DNA of 39,801 bases from JADCCX01 sp031431475 (GCA_031431475.1 JANPDL010000005.1:1-39801), one strand, 5' to 3'; shown: positions 22,267 to 30,900, counted from the first letter of the stretch. Numbers and translations are program-made. The notes: a model not told the origin generated them from the sequence alone.

Positions 22267-22680
22267 TCAAGCAAGCGCGGGCTGTGATGTTGCAGATTTC
22301 CGCAAGCCGATGAACTGCGCTTCGGCAAGAGCAAGCACAACAAGCGCCTGGAGGATTACGAAGCCCGTACCCAATGTGGTTGGTGTAGCCCAACCACTCA
22401 TCAGCAGCGCGGCGCTTTCGATGACCCATAGGCCATTCAGGATGATAACGGTCCAGACCACTCCACTTGAGAGCTTTGTGCGACGGGAAAGCCAACCGTT
22501 CACGGCACCCCAAACCAGGCAGAACAGCCCTGCAGATACAAGCAGGAGCTGCGACAGGCCCAACAAGTCGGCAAGCGGACCCGAGCCAACGACAAGCAGT
22601 GAGCCCATGCCAGCGCTGGCAATTCCATCACTAAACAGGGCATAGCGAAGGAAGGGGGCGGGAGGGAATGAAGCGGTCAT
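22267..22680 (-). CDS. Small four-helix membrane protein of unknown function
   Basis: A 137-aa hydrophobic protein with about four transmembrane segments (12-32, 38-60, 72-92, 100-122), including LLGLSQLLLVSAGLFCLVWG and VVWTVIILNGLWVIESAALL. The ATG at 22678-22680 has AGAGGAG 6 nt upstream, and I reject the 12-codon longer form. I do not recognise a named family. It is divergent from an XRE/MmyB-type regulator across 112 bp and is a natural candidate target of that regulator. Confidence 0.8.
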   Translation of the reverse strand: MTASFPPAPFLRYALFSDGIASAGMGSLLVVGSGPLADLLGLSQLLLVSAGLFCLVWGAVNGWLSRRTKLSSGVVWTVIILNGLWVIESAALLMSGWATPTTLGTGFVILQALVVLALAEAQFIGLRKSATSQPALA

Positions 22681-22755
22681 GACGATCTCCTCTGGGGTTG
22701 TCAGCGAAGGAAGCATCCACCGATTTGCGCTGCCCGTCGATTTCCTGCGAGGTAA

Positions 22756-22790
22756 TTGGCTCGCCGCAACAATTCGATAAAATAGTATCG
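22756..22790 (+). promoter_or_regulatory. Promoter and operator of the XRE regulator, probably leaderless
   Basis: TTGGCT (22756-22761), 16 bp, TAAAAT (22778-22783) is a good sigma-70-like promoter. Transcription would start at about 22790-22793, at the ATG itself, and no Shine-Dalgarno is visible. The inverted repeat CGATA-aaatag-TATCG (22775-22779 / 22786-22790), extended imperfectly to ATT...AAT, covers the -10 box and the start point. Confidence 0.55.
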
Positions 22791-22792
22791 CA

Positions 22793-23608
22793 ATGAATCA
22801 GCACCGCCTCATCACTGCCCTGACCGCAGGTGACCATATCCGCGCGTGGCGGCAGCGCCGACGGCTCAGCCAGCTCAGTCTCGCGCTGGACGCTGGTATC
22901 TCGCAGAAGCATCTGAGTTTCGTTGAGAGTGGCCGGGCTCAACCCAGTCGCCAGATGGTCCTGTTGCTAGCCGACCAGCTCAGCGTCCCTCTGCGCGCGC
23001 GAAACATGATGATGCTGGCTGCAGGCTATGCACCGGTCTTCAGCGAACGCCCGCTGGACGACCCTGCGCTGCAAACCGCGCGGGATGCTATCAATCTCGT
23101 GCTCCGGGGCCACGAGCCCTATCCAGCGATCGCCGTCGATCGTCTGTGGCGGCTGATCGCCTTCAACCGGGCTATTCCAGGGCTGATGGCGCTCGCCAGC
23201 GACAAGCGGTTGTTGGAACCGCCCGTCAATGTGCTGCGGCTGACGCTTGCTCCCGGCGGCCTAGCACCACACATTGTGAATTTTGCGGAATGGCGAACCC
23301 ACATCCTCGACCGCCTCCGCCAGCAGATCGAGGTAACAGCAGATCCGGAACTGGCCGGACTGCTGCAGGAACTTGCAGCGCTACCACTCGCTCCGGGCCA
23401 GAGTTCAGGGCATGGAGAGAGGGACTTCGCTGGCGTGCTTGTGCCGCTGGAGCTGAGGACGCCAGCCGGGGTGTTGTCCCTTTTTTCAACGATGACAGTG
23501 TTCGGCACACCCATCGACATCACGCTTTCGGAACTGGCGCTGGAGGCGTTCTATCCCGCCGACGAGGAAACTGCGCGTCTGCTGCGGCTGATGACACCGG
23601 CGGCATGA
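22793..23608 (+). CDS. XRE-family regulator with MmyB-like ligand-binding domain
   Basis: A 271-aa regulator. The N-terminal Cro/C1 helix-turn-helix (about 13-68) is IRAWRQRRRLSQLSLALDAGISQKHLSFVESGRAQPSR split over helices 1-4, followed by VLLLADQLSVPLRARNMMMLAAGYAP. The C-terminal part (about 100-268), starting near VLRGHEPYPAIAVDRLWRLI and including LSLFSTMTVFGTPIDITLSELALEAFYPAD, matches the MmyB-like PAS-type ligand-binding domain of this family. It probably represses itself and the divergent membrane-protein gene. The ATG start lacks a ribosome site, consistent with a leaderless transcript. Confidence 0.9.
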   Translation: MNQHRLITALTAGDHIRAWRQRRRLSQLSLALDAGISQKHLSFVESGRAQPSRQMVLLLADQLSVPLRARNMMMLAAGYAPVFSERPLDDPALQTARDAINLVLRGHEPYPAIAVDRLWRLIAFNRAIPGLMALASDKRLLEPPVNVLRLTLAPGGLAPHIVNFAEWRTHILDRLRQQIEVTADPELAGLLQELAALPLAPGQSSGHGERDFAGVLVPLELRTPAGVLSLFSTMTVFGTPIDITLSELALEAFYPADEETARLLRLMTPAA

Positions 23609-23637
23609 TCGGCGATCTGACCACCAACGTCCGAGAC

Positions 23638-23652
23638 TTAACCAAGTCTTAA
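23638..23652. promoter_or_regulatory. Consensus CtrA binding site upstream of acyltransferase
   Basis: TTAA (23638-23641), N7, TTAA (23649-23652), 32 bp upstream of the first acyltransferase ATG. It matches TTAA-N7-TTAA, though A rather than C follows. Confidence 0.55.
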
Positions 23653-23684
23653 AGTCCCGCTGCTCTCAAACCCGGTTTTGTCGC

Positions 23685-24830
23685 ATGATGGGACAGATGA
23701 AGGCTCCCGCCATGCCCAACGCCGCAACCGCTGATTTTGACGGTCGCTATCGTATCCTCAACAGCTACCGCTTCATCGCGGCCAGCCTTGTCTGCGTCTA
23801 TCACTTCAACAAGGCGAATATCCTTGGGCTGGCGACGCTGTCGCCGCTGTTCGAGAATATCCGCCTGATGGTGGATTTCTTCTTCGTGCTGTCGGGCTTC
23901 GTTATCGCGAAGACATATCTCACGAAAGTGCAGGACGGCGCGGGGTATCGCCGCTTCATGTGGCGGCGGTTCGCGCGGCTTTATCCGCTGCATTTGCTGA
24001 CCCTGATGGTCGGGATCGCGGGCAGCATGGTGATCGGCACGGGGCAATTGCAGCCCGGCACCAATCCGGAGGTCTTTTCCACGACAGCCATTCTCGCCAA
24101 CCTGACGCTGACGCATAGCCTTGGCGTCACGTCCTATGGCTCGTTCAACATCCCGTCCTGGTCGATTTCGGCCGAGATGTTCGTCTATGCGCTGTTTCCG
24201 CTGTTTGCCCTCATGATCACGCGGCTGCCCGCGCTGGTGAACGCCGCGCTGGTGGTGCTCTATGTCGTCGCCACCGTGATGATCCGCGACCATCTTGGCC
24301 TGCGTGACTGGACGCTGGCCTGGTATGACATGGGGGCCTTGCGCGCGGTGCCGACCTTCTTCACCGGCGTGCTGATCGCGCATCTGCTGTCGACGCGCTG
24401 GAAGGACTTTGCCCCGTCGATCTGGTGGGCGCATGGCGCTTTCCTGCTGACACTGCTGCCGATGCACCTGAACGCGCGCGATGAATGGGCGCTGGCGGGT
24501 TTCGCCCTCGTGGTGCTGCTCGCCGCCGCTGCCGAACAGCATGGCGCGGAAAGCCGCATGCAGGGCAGCCGCTTCGTGCATCTGGGTGATGCGTCCTACT
24601 CGCTCTACATGTGGCATATGCCGATCAAGGTCGGCATTTTCGCCATCATGGGCAAGCTCTTCGGCACGGCGCTGCTGCCGATGTGGGGGGCGGCGATCCT
24701 GTCGTTTGCTGTTGCGCTATCAGTGGCCCTGCTCTGCTACCGCCTGTTCGAGATGCCGATGCGGCGGCTGATCACGGATTATGCGCTGTCCGAACCGGAC
24801 AGGCGCGAGCGCAACCCGGTCACGGCCTGA
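23685..24830 (+). CDS. Acyltransferase 3 family membrane protein
   Basis: A 381-aa inner-membrane acyltransferase (AT3/OafA-like) with about ten hydrophobic segments. It has the family's R-x10-H motif in helix 1 (Arg29 and His40 in RFIAASLVCVYH), DFFFVLSGFVIAKTYL (about 65-80) and RRFARLYPLHLLTL (about 87-100). Near the C-terminus, LGDASYSLYMWHMPIK is also typical. Such proteins O-acylate sugars of exopolysaccharide, O-antigen or peptidoglycan. The acceptor is unknown. Start choice is uncertain: ATGs at 23685, 23688, 23697 and 23712 are all possible, the last having AAGG upstream. A CtrA-type box lies immediately upstream. Confidence 0.92.
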   Translation: MMGQMKAPAMPNAATADFDGRYRILNSYRFIAASLVCVYHFNKANILGLATLSPLFENIRLMVDFFFVLSGFVIAKTYLTKVQDGAGYRRFMWRRFARLYPLHLLTLMVGIAGSMVIGTGQLQPGTNPEVFSTTAILANLTLTHSLGVTSYGSFNIPSWSISAEMFVYALFPLFALMITRLPALVNAALVVLYVVATVMIRDHLGLRDWTLAWYDMGALRAVPTFFTGVLIAHLLSTRWKDFAPSIWWAHGAFLLTLLPMHLNARDEWALAGFALVVLLAAAAEQHGAESRMQGSRFVHLGDASYSLYMWHMPIKVGIFAIMGKLFGTALLPMWGAAILSFAVALSVALLCYRLFEMPMRRLITDYALSEPDRRERNPVTA

Positions 24831-24870
24831 CCGGTTGACCCCGGCGTTTCGCGGTGTCAAAGCCGCCGCG

Positions 24871-25311
24871 ATGACCGAGAACCCCATGACCGACCACCCG
24901 CCGGGCACCACCCACACCGACGTAACGCTGCGCTATGCCGACATGGACGTGCTGGGGCATCTCAACAACGCGGTCTATGCCACGCTGTGCGAGGCCGGCC
25001 GCGTGGATTACATGGACACCATCCTCGCTGACGTGACGCCGGCGGGCGCAAGCTTCGTCATCGTCAGGCTGACTATCGAGTTCAGGGCGGAAGGGCGCTA
25101 CCCTGGAACGGCGCGGATCGCCAGCCGCATCACCCGCGTCGGCGGCAGCTCGATGACCTACACGCAGGAGATCACGCTCGGCGGCAAGCTCATCGCCACC
25201 GCCGAGAGCGTCTGCGCGCTGTTTGACCTGACGAAGCGCAAGGCGCTGCGCATGCCGGATGCCATGCGCGAGCGGATTGCCAGTCAGGGCAGCCTTCAGA
25301 ACATCGGGTAG
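24871..25311 (+). CDS. Hotdog-fold acyl-CoA thioesterase (4HBT type)
   Basis: A 146-aa hotdog thioesterase. The signature RYADMDVLGHLNNAVYATLCEAGRVDYM is present (about 19-46), with the catalytic-type Asp in YADMD and HLNN. SFVIVRLTIEFRAEGRYPG and STAMTYTQEI-like GSSMTYTQEI strands follow. It probably hydrolyses acyl-CoA thioesters; chain specificity is unknown. The first ATG is at 24871, with another at 24886. The 3' end overlaps the convergent gene by 16 nt. Confidence 0.88.
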   Translation: MTENPMTDHPPGTTHTDVTLRYADMDVLGHLNNAVYATLCEAGRVDYMDTILADVTPAGASFVIVRLTIEFRAEGRYPGTARIASRITRVGGSSMTYTQEITLGGKLIATAESVCALFDLTKRKALRMPDAMRERIASQGSLQNIG

Positions 25312-25739
25312 AACGTCGTGGGGCGTTCCTGCTGCACGATCTCCACCCGCGCAGCTTTCGGCTCAGGCAGCGCCTTCGTATCAACCGGCAATTGCAGAAC
25401 GGTCGCATGCTGGCCGAGCGTCAGATGGGTCAGCATCACGATCTGGCCATCGGGGAACTCCAGCGCGTCATGGTTGGCATAGGGCTGGTCCATGTTGATC
25501 TGGCGGAACCGGGCCACCCGATGCGGGATGGTCTTGCGCCGGAGCAGGCCAAAGCCGTGATCGCAGCGGACATTCTGCTCGAACGCCAGTTCCGTGCCTG
25601 GCAGCACGCAGATCGCCACATTGGGCTCACCCGCCACGGCAAAGCCGCGCGTGCTCGACATGGGGAAAGTGGTGGACACAAGTTTGTCGCCAACTTTAGC
25701 GGCGGCAGACGCGACATGATGCAAGGAATAATCACACAT
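25296..25739 (-). CDS. Alphaproteobacterial protein of unknown function (CDYSLH-start)
   Basis: A 147-aa soluble-looking protein beginning MCDYSLHHVASAAAKVGDKLV. I recall similar CDYSLH-starting proteins annotated only as hypothetical in Bradyrhizobium-related genomes. The start is strongly supported by AGGAGG 7 nt upstream of the ATG at 25737-25739; the longer open frame is rejected. No signal peptide, membrane helix or catalytic motif was recognised. The Cys, His and Asp content near both the N-terminus and CDHGFGLLRRKTIPHRVARF might bind a metal, which is speculation. It converges on and overlaps the thioesterase by 16 nt. A GGCAGCC-GGGC-GGCTGCC hairpin (25765-25782) lies in its leader. 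Confidence 0.75.
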   Translation of the reverse strand: MCDYSLHHVASAAAKVGDKLVSTTFPMSSTRGFAVAGEPNVAICVLPGTELAFEQNVRCDHGFGLLRRKTIPHRVARFRQINMDQPYANHDALEFPDGQIVMLTHLTLGQHATVLQLPVDTKALPEPKAARVEIVQQERPTTFYPMF

Positions 25740-25862
25740 GGCAAAGCCTCCTACTTGTCTCAGAGGCAGCCGGGCGGCTGCCCGAGGAGGTGTGTAGGCC
25801 GGAAGTTTGGCGAAGGTGTGGTGGGGGGTTAGATCGGAACTGTTGGAGGGAGGTTGCCGAAA

Positions 25863-25877
25863 GTCATGCAGCATGAC
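25863..25877. promoter_or_regulatory. 15-bp palindrome GTCATGC-A-GCATGAC
   Basis: Perfect 7-bp arms in an AT-rich intergenic region between the CDYSLH gene and the winged-helix gene. It is a candidate operator, for example for autoregulation by the winged-helix protein. Confidence 0.4.
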
Positions 25878-25964
25878 AAATTTGGTGCAGAATAAACGTC
25901 ATATTTGGTAGCTAAAATAACAGACTAATTGATAGATGTAGGTGAAACATGATTTAGGAGCAGT

Positions 25965-26408
25965 ATGCAAGTGGCAAGCTCACTCTTCGGCGTCACAGCG
26001 CCAATTGAACCCTCGCTTCCCGAAAAGGGGCGGGTGACAGATCGCTTTGGCGTGGTGGCGGATGCAGGCTTCCAGCCATTGCCCGATGTGCTGCTGTTCC
26101 ATCAGGCTGAACTTGGCTTGCGTAGCGAGGATTTAAACGTGCTGCTGCACGTCACAGCGCACTGGTATTTCCCGGAAAGAATGCCTTATCCAAGACCCGC
26201 GACCATCGCGAAGCGTATGGCTGTGAGTGAACGCACGGTTCAGCGGACGCTGACAAGACTGCGCAAGCTGGGTTTGATTGGAAAGGTGAAAAATGCAGAC
26301 GGGCGTCAGGCAATTGACTTAGCGCCGCTCATCGAGCGGCTGACACCCTATGCAAAAAAACGCCAAGCCGAGAGGGTGTGGGCGTCGGGACAGGTTGGAA
26401 TAGCGTAG
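25965..26408 (+). CDS. Winged-helix DNA-binding protein
   Basis: A 147-aa protein. GFQPLPDVLLFHQAELGLRSEDLNVLLHVTAHWYF (about 36-70) precedes a clear winged helix at about 74-108 with recognition segment SERTVQRTLTRLRKLGLI and wing NADGRQAIDL. This pattern resembles the winged helices of plasmid RepA-type initiators and related regulators. AGGAG sits 4 nt before the ATG. The surroundings are visibly AT-richer than the flanks. Its last codons (V-G-I-A-stop) form the 5' strand of the tRNA-like element that follows, so the two features overlap. It may be a regulator or a relic of a small mobile element; function unknown. Confidence 0.8.
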   Translation: MQVASSLFGVTAPIEPSLPEKGRVTDRFGVVADAGFQPLPDVLLFHQAELGLRSEDLNVLLHVTAHWYFPERMPYPRPATIAKRMAVSERTVQRTLTRLRKLGLIGKVKNADGRQAIDLAPLIERLTPYAKKRQAERVWASGQVGIA

Positions 26409-26511
26409 CTTAAATGGATAAAGCGTTCGCTTACTACTTAGTGTTTCGGTGCCAACCAGATACTAGGGGCGAGAAGATATGGGTTCAAGTCCCTTCGCTA
26501 TTCCAACCTGT
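26390..26511 (+). ncRNA. tRNA-like element with anticodon-loop insert
   Basis: A perfect 16-bp inverted repeat (ACAGGTTGGAATAGCG at 26390-26405, complement at 26496-26511) encloses a cloverleaf-like sequence. Read as tRNA: acceptor AATAGCG/CGCTATT; TA at positions 8-9; D stem GCTT/AAGC with GG in the loop; anticodon stem TTCGC (26426-26430) / GCGAG (26469-26473); five-nt variable loop; T arm ATGGG-TTCAAGT-CCCTT with one T-T mismatch. The anticodon loop region is 38 nt instead of 7, holding a CTTAGT/ACTAGG stem. Removing 31 nt so the loop reads TTAC|GGG would give an Arg ACG anticodon; other joins are possible. It may be a non-canonical tRNA, an interrupted tRNA-Arg relic, or a tRNA-mimicking RNA. 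Confidence 0.45.
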
Positions 26512-26559
26512 GTTCGACCGCGAATAAGAACCCTAACGCAAGGCAATTCGACTTCGCAC

Positions 26560-26724
26560 CACCTTCTCCCTTTGCGGGAGAAGGTGTCGTCGCGTCAGCG
26601 ATGACGGATGAGGGGTGGCGCGAACCTCCCAGAACAGTCTTTTCTGCTTTCCGGATAGCCCGGTGCGACCCCTCATCCGACCTTCGCCAAGGCGAAGGCC
26701 ACCTTCTCCCGCAAGGGGAGAAGG
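26560..26724. repeat. Composite palindromic repeat (CCTTCTCCC / CCCTCATCC type)
   Basis: The left end is CACCTTCTCCC-ttt-GCGGGAGAAGGTG. The middle has inverted GGATGAGGGGT (26606-26616) and ACCCCTCATCC (26668-26678). The right end has CCTTCGCC-aa-GGCGAAGG and CCTTCTCCC-gcaa-GGGGAGAAGG. Repeats of this composition are common between genes in Hyphomicrobiales. It fills the gap between the tRNA-like element and rpmE. Confidence 0.8.
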
Positions 26725-26831
26725 AAAGTCGCAGGCCCCTATCTTGCTCTCTCCCCCCGCTTGCTGTAATGCACCGCCTTCGAATTCACACCGACCGATG
26801 ATCGCGCCCGAGGCGTGAGGAGTTTTGCGCC

Positions 26832-27065
26832 ATGAAAGCCGACATTCACCCGGACTATCACTTCATCACCCTCGTGCTCCCGTCGGGCACCGAATATCTG
26901 ACCCGCTCGACCTACGGCAAGGAAGGCGACAAGCTGGCGCTGGACATCGATCCCTCGTCGCATCCGGCCTGGACCGGCGGGACGCAGCAGCTGATGGACC
27001 GCGGCGGCCGCCTGTCGAAGTTCAACAACCGCTTCGGCGGCCTGAACCTTGGCGGCACGAAATAA
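26832..27065 (+). CDS. rpmE: 50S ribosomal protein L31
   Basis: A 77-aa L31 with MKADIHPDYHFITLVLPSGTEY, DIDPSSHPAWTGG and the C-terminal RLSKFNNRFGGL. There is no CxxC zinc motif, so this is the C-minus form common in alphaproteobacteria. GAGGAG lies 10 nt before the ATG. A terminator follows, so it is probably monocistronic. Confidence 0.96.
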   Translation: MKADIHPDYHFITLVLPSGTEYLTRSTYGKEGDKLALDIDPSSHPAWTGGTQQLMDRGGRLSKFNNRFGGLNLGGTK

Positions 27066-27091
27066 GGTCTTCCGGACCCATGATCTGCAGG

Positions 27092-27116
27092 AAACCCGGC
27101 TTTGTCCGGGTTTTTT
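27092..27116 (+). terminator. Intrinsic terminator of rpmE
   Basis: AAACCCGG, loop of six, CCGGGTTT followed by further T (27111-27116). It is 26 bp beyond the rpmE stop codon. Confidence 0.9.
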
Positions 27117-27256
27117 GTTGCGCCAGCGCCCGCGAGCGATCACGGTTTTGTTGATCGGGGCATGCTGCGAAGGCTTGCCACATTTTCACCACGGGTTAGC
27201 CTATGCCATATACAAACGAGATTGCGGCTTACGCCGCTGAACACGGGACACGTCCG

Positions 27257-27901
27257 ATGACCATCATCAACCGCCGCACCCTGCTGGAAGCCGGAGCCCT
27301 GCTGGGCCTGTCCAGCGCGCTCCCCGCCTTCGCGCAAGTCTCGAACGAGACCTACGCCGCCGCTGATCTGGCCGAAGCCGGGCCGCTGGGCGACAAGGTG
27401 CTGGGCAACGCACAGGCTCCCGTGACCTGCTACGAATACGCCTCGCTCACCTGCGGGCATTGCGCCTCGTTCCATGCCGACGGCTTCAAGGTGCTGACGG
27501 AGAAGTACATCGATACGGGCAAGGTAAAGTACATCCTGCGGGATTTCCCGCTCGATCCGCTGGCCGCCGCCGGTTTCATGCTGGCGCATTGCGCGGGCGA
27601 GGGGAAATATTACCCGATGGTGGACCTGCTCTTCGCGCAGCAGCCCGCATGGACCCAGACGGCCAAACCGGTCGATGCGCTGATGGCTTTGACGAAACAG
27701 GCCGGTTTCACACAGGAATCCTTCGAGACATGCTTGAAAAACCAGTCGATCTATGACGGCGTGAATGCGGTTCGCCTGCGCGGAACCGAGAAGTTCAAGG
27801 TCAGTTCAACCCCGACCTTCTTCTTCAACGGTCGCAAGGTGACGGGCGCATTGTCCGGCAAGGATCTCGAAGGCATCATCGAGCCCTTGCTCAAAGTCTG
27901 A
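27257..27901 (+). CDS. DsbA-like periplasmic thiol:disulfide oxidoreductase
   Basis: A 214-aa thioredoxin-fold protein. The N-terminus MTIINRRTLLEAGALLGLSSALPAFA is a signal peptide with twin arginines (RRTLL), so Tat export is possible. The active site is CGHC (Cys66 and Cys69) in EYASLTCGHCASFH, and the cis-Pro loop is SSTPTFFFNG near the C-terminus. DsbA-type proteins introduce disulfides into exported proteins; the BdbD/DsbA_4-like helical insert is present. An upstream in-frame ATG at 27203 would add 18 residues before the signal peptide and is less likely. smc follows 50 bp later. Confidence 0.92.
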   Translation: MTIINRRTLLEAGALLGLSSALPAFAQVSNETYAAADLAEAGPLGDKVLGNAQAPVTCYEYASLTCGHCASFHADGFKVLTEKYIDTGKVKYILRDFPLDPLAAAGFMLAHCAGEGKYYPMVDLLFAQQPAWTQTAKPVDALMALTKQAGFTQESFETCLKNQSIYDGVNAVRLRGTEKFKVSSTPTFFFNGRKVTGALSGKDLEGIIEPLLKV

Positions 27902-27951
27902 GGGGTGATCCGCCGGATCGCCCGCAAGAGGGAAAATCCGGTCGGAACCTG

Positions 27952-30900
27952 ATGAAGTTCGAAAAACTGCGCATCGTTGGCTTCAAGACCTTCGTCGACC
28001 CGACGGAGTTCATGATTGAGCCCGGACTCACGGGTGTCGTGGGGCCGAACGGCTGCGGCAAGTCGAACCTCGTCGAGGCCATGCGGTGGGTGATGGGCGA
28101 GACCTCGTTCAAATCCATGCGGGCGTCCGCCATGGACGATGTGATCTTCAACGGCTCCGGCGGCAGGCCCGCCCGCAACATGGCGGAAGTGTCGCTCGTC
28201 GTGGACAACGGCAGCCGCACGGCACCGGCGATCTTCAATGATGCGGACAAGCTGGAGATTTCAAGGCGCATCGAGCGCGAGGACGGCTCGGTCTATCGCA
28301 TCAATGCCCGCGAGGCCCGCGCCCGCGATGTGCAATTGCTCTTCGCTGATGCCGCCACCGGCGCGCGCTCGCCTGCCATGGTGCGGCAGGGGCAGATCGG
28401 CGAGATCATTTCGGCCAAACCGCAAGCGCGACGGCGCATTCTGGAAGATGCCGCTGGCATCGCCGGGCTGTACTCCCGCCGCCACGAGGCCGAATTGCGG
28501 CTCCGGGCGACGGAAGAGAACCTGACGCGGGTCGAGGATGTGCTGCGCCATCTCGACGGACAGGTCGACAATCTGGGCAAGCAGGCGAAGCAGGCGATCC
28601 GCTACCGCGAAATCGCCGGGCACATCCGCCGGGCGGAAGCATTGCTGCTGCATCTGGCCGTGCTGGATGCGCGGGCGCAATTGCAGACGGCGGAGCGCCA
28701 GTATGATGCGGATACGCGCGCCGTGGCCGCGCGCACACGCCTGCAGGGTGAAGCGGCGCGCGCCTTTGCCGTGGCCGAACACGGGATACAGCCGCTGCGC
28801 GAGGAAGAATCTCGCAGGGCGGCAGCGCTGCAGCGCCTGCAGATCGCGCGCGAGCAGATCGACGATGAGGAGCGCCGGGCGAAAACCCGCTTCCACGAAC
28901 TCTCCGAACGTCTGAAGGAACTCGACCGCGACCGCGAGCGCGGCCAGCAGACGATGGACGATGCGGATCGCTCGCTGGCGGCGCTGTCGGAGGAAGAAGC
29001 CAAACTCTCGGAACTCGCGAAGGCGGATGCCGGTGGCCGACCCGCTGCGGCGGCTCATCTGGCGCATGTCGAGGCAGATCTTGCCAAGGCGGAGCAGGCC
29101 CTAGCCGATTCGCAGGGTGCGCTGGCGGATCTGACGGCACGGCGCGGGGCGTCCGAGCGTGCCATGCGCGACGCCGCCGAGCGTCTGGCACGGGCCGAGG
29201 CGCAACTGGCGCAGGCCGATCGCGAGATCGCAGCCATCGGCGAGGTCGCAGGCGGCGTTGATCTGGTCGCGCTGCGCAAGCGGTTCGCGGAAGCCGCTGC
29301 CGCGCTCACAGCCGCTGAAAGCACGACGCAGGCGGCGGAAACGCGGCTCACAGCTGCACGCGACGCCGAAGGCAAAGCGCGGCCAGCCCTCGCCGAAGCA
29401 GAACGCGACAGCCAGCGTCTCGAAACTGAAATCCGCACATTGAAGAAGCTGCTGGATGGCGCGGGTGGCGATCTCTGGCCGCCCGTTCTGGATGAAATTA
29501 CGGTCGGCAAGGGCTACGAGATCGCACTGGGCGCGGCCATGGGTGATGATCTCGACGCCTCGTCGAACCCCACCGCGCCTGCCCACTGGGCGGTGCTTCC
29601 CGGCCCCGTCGGCGATCCCGCACTGCCACCGCAGGCCGAGCCGCTGTCAAAGCACGTGAAAGCTCCGCCTGCACTCGCCCTGCGGCTCGCCCAGATCGGC
29701 GTCGTGCACCGTGCCGAAGGTTCCGCCTTGCGCCGCCTTCTAAAGCCGGGCCAGCGGCTAGTGTCGCGCGAAGGCGATGTTTGGCGCTGGGACGGTTTCA
29801 CTTCCGCCGCCGAAGCGCCCTCGCCTGCAGCGCGGCGTCTGGCCGAGAAGAACCGTCTGGGCGAACTTGAGGCATCGGCGACAACCGCCCGTGAAGCGCT
29901 GGCGACATTCAAGATCGAAGCCGAACAGCTGAATCAGGATGTGCGCCTCGCCACCAATGCCGAGCAGGAAGCCCGCAACGCCGTGCGTCAGGCGCGGCAG
30001 AGCTCTGATATGGCGCGCGATGTTCTGGCCGCGGCCGAACGCAGGGATGCCGAGCGCGCTGCGCGCTTGCAGGCACTGACCGACAACCGCACGCGCCTTG
30101 CTGTGAACCGGGATGAGGCTGATGTCGCGAAAAAGACGGCGGATCAGGCACATATCGGCTTCCAGCCCGATGCGGAGTTCGCCAGCATCGTCAATGAGCG
30201 CCGCATTGCGGTAGCACAACGCCGGGCCGATGCGGCGGAGGCGCGCGCCACGCTGCAAACCATCGACCGCGAGGTAGAGCTGCGCAACGCCCGTCGCATG
30301 ACCGTACTGAACGAGATCAAGGCGTGGAGCGAACGCAAGACACGCGCGGCCCAGCAGGCGGCGGAACTGGCGGGGCGCGTCGCATCCGTACATGACGAGC
30401 AGAAACTGCTGGAAGCAGCGCCGGATGATTTCGTGGTTCGCCGCCGCGCCATCATCCACGAGATCGATCAGGCAGAGCTGGCCCGCAAGGATGCTGCGGA
30501 CAAGCGGGCTTCAGCCGAAACCACGCTGGCCGAAACCGACAAGACCGCCCGCTCCATTCTGCAGGACCTGTCAACGGCCCGTGAGGCACGCGCGCGCTCC
30601 GAGACGTTGGTGGAGGCGGGTCAATCCCGCATCGCCGAAGTCGAGAGGGCCGTAGAAGAAACGCTGGAGGTAGCCCCGTCTGCCCTCACTGAACTCGCAG
30701 GTCTGACACCAGGGCAGGACCTTCCACCGTTGCGCCAGACCGAAGAGCGCCTGCAGAACCTCAAGCGCGAGCGCGAGCGCCTGGGTGCGGTCAACCTGCG
30801 GGCCGACGAGGAACTGCAGGATGCAGAGCAGCGCCGCACGGACCTGGCAGCAGAGCGCGAGGATCTGGACGCCGCCATCCGCAAGCTCAGGCGCGGCATC

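Noticed and set aside
26397..26505. Selenocysteine tRNA
   Set aside because: No UCA anticodon and no long variable arm; the extra length lies in the anticodon loop.
26601..26801. Small open frames through the composite repeat
   Set aside because: They consist of repeat-derived sequence, have no ribosome sites and show arginine/proline-rich low-complexity products.
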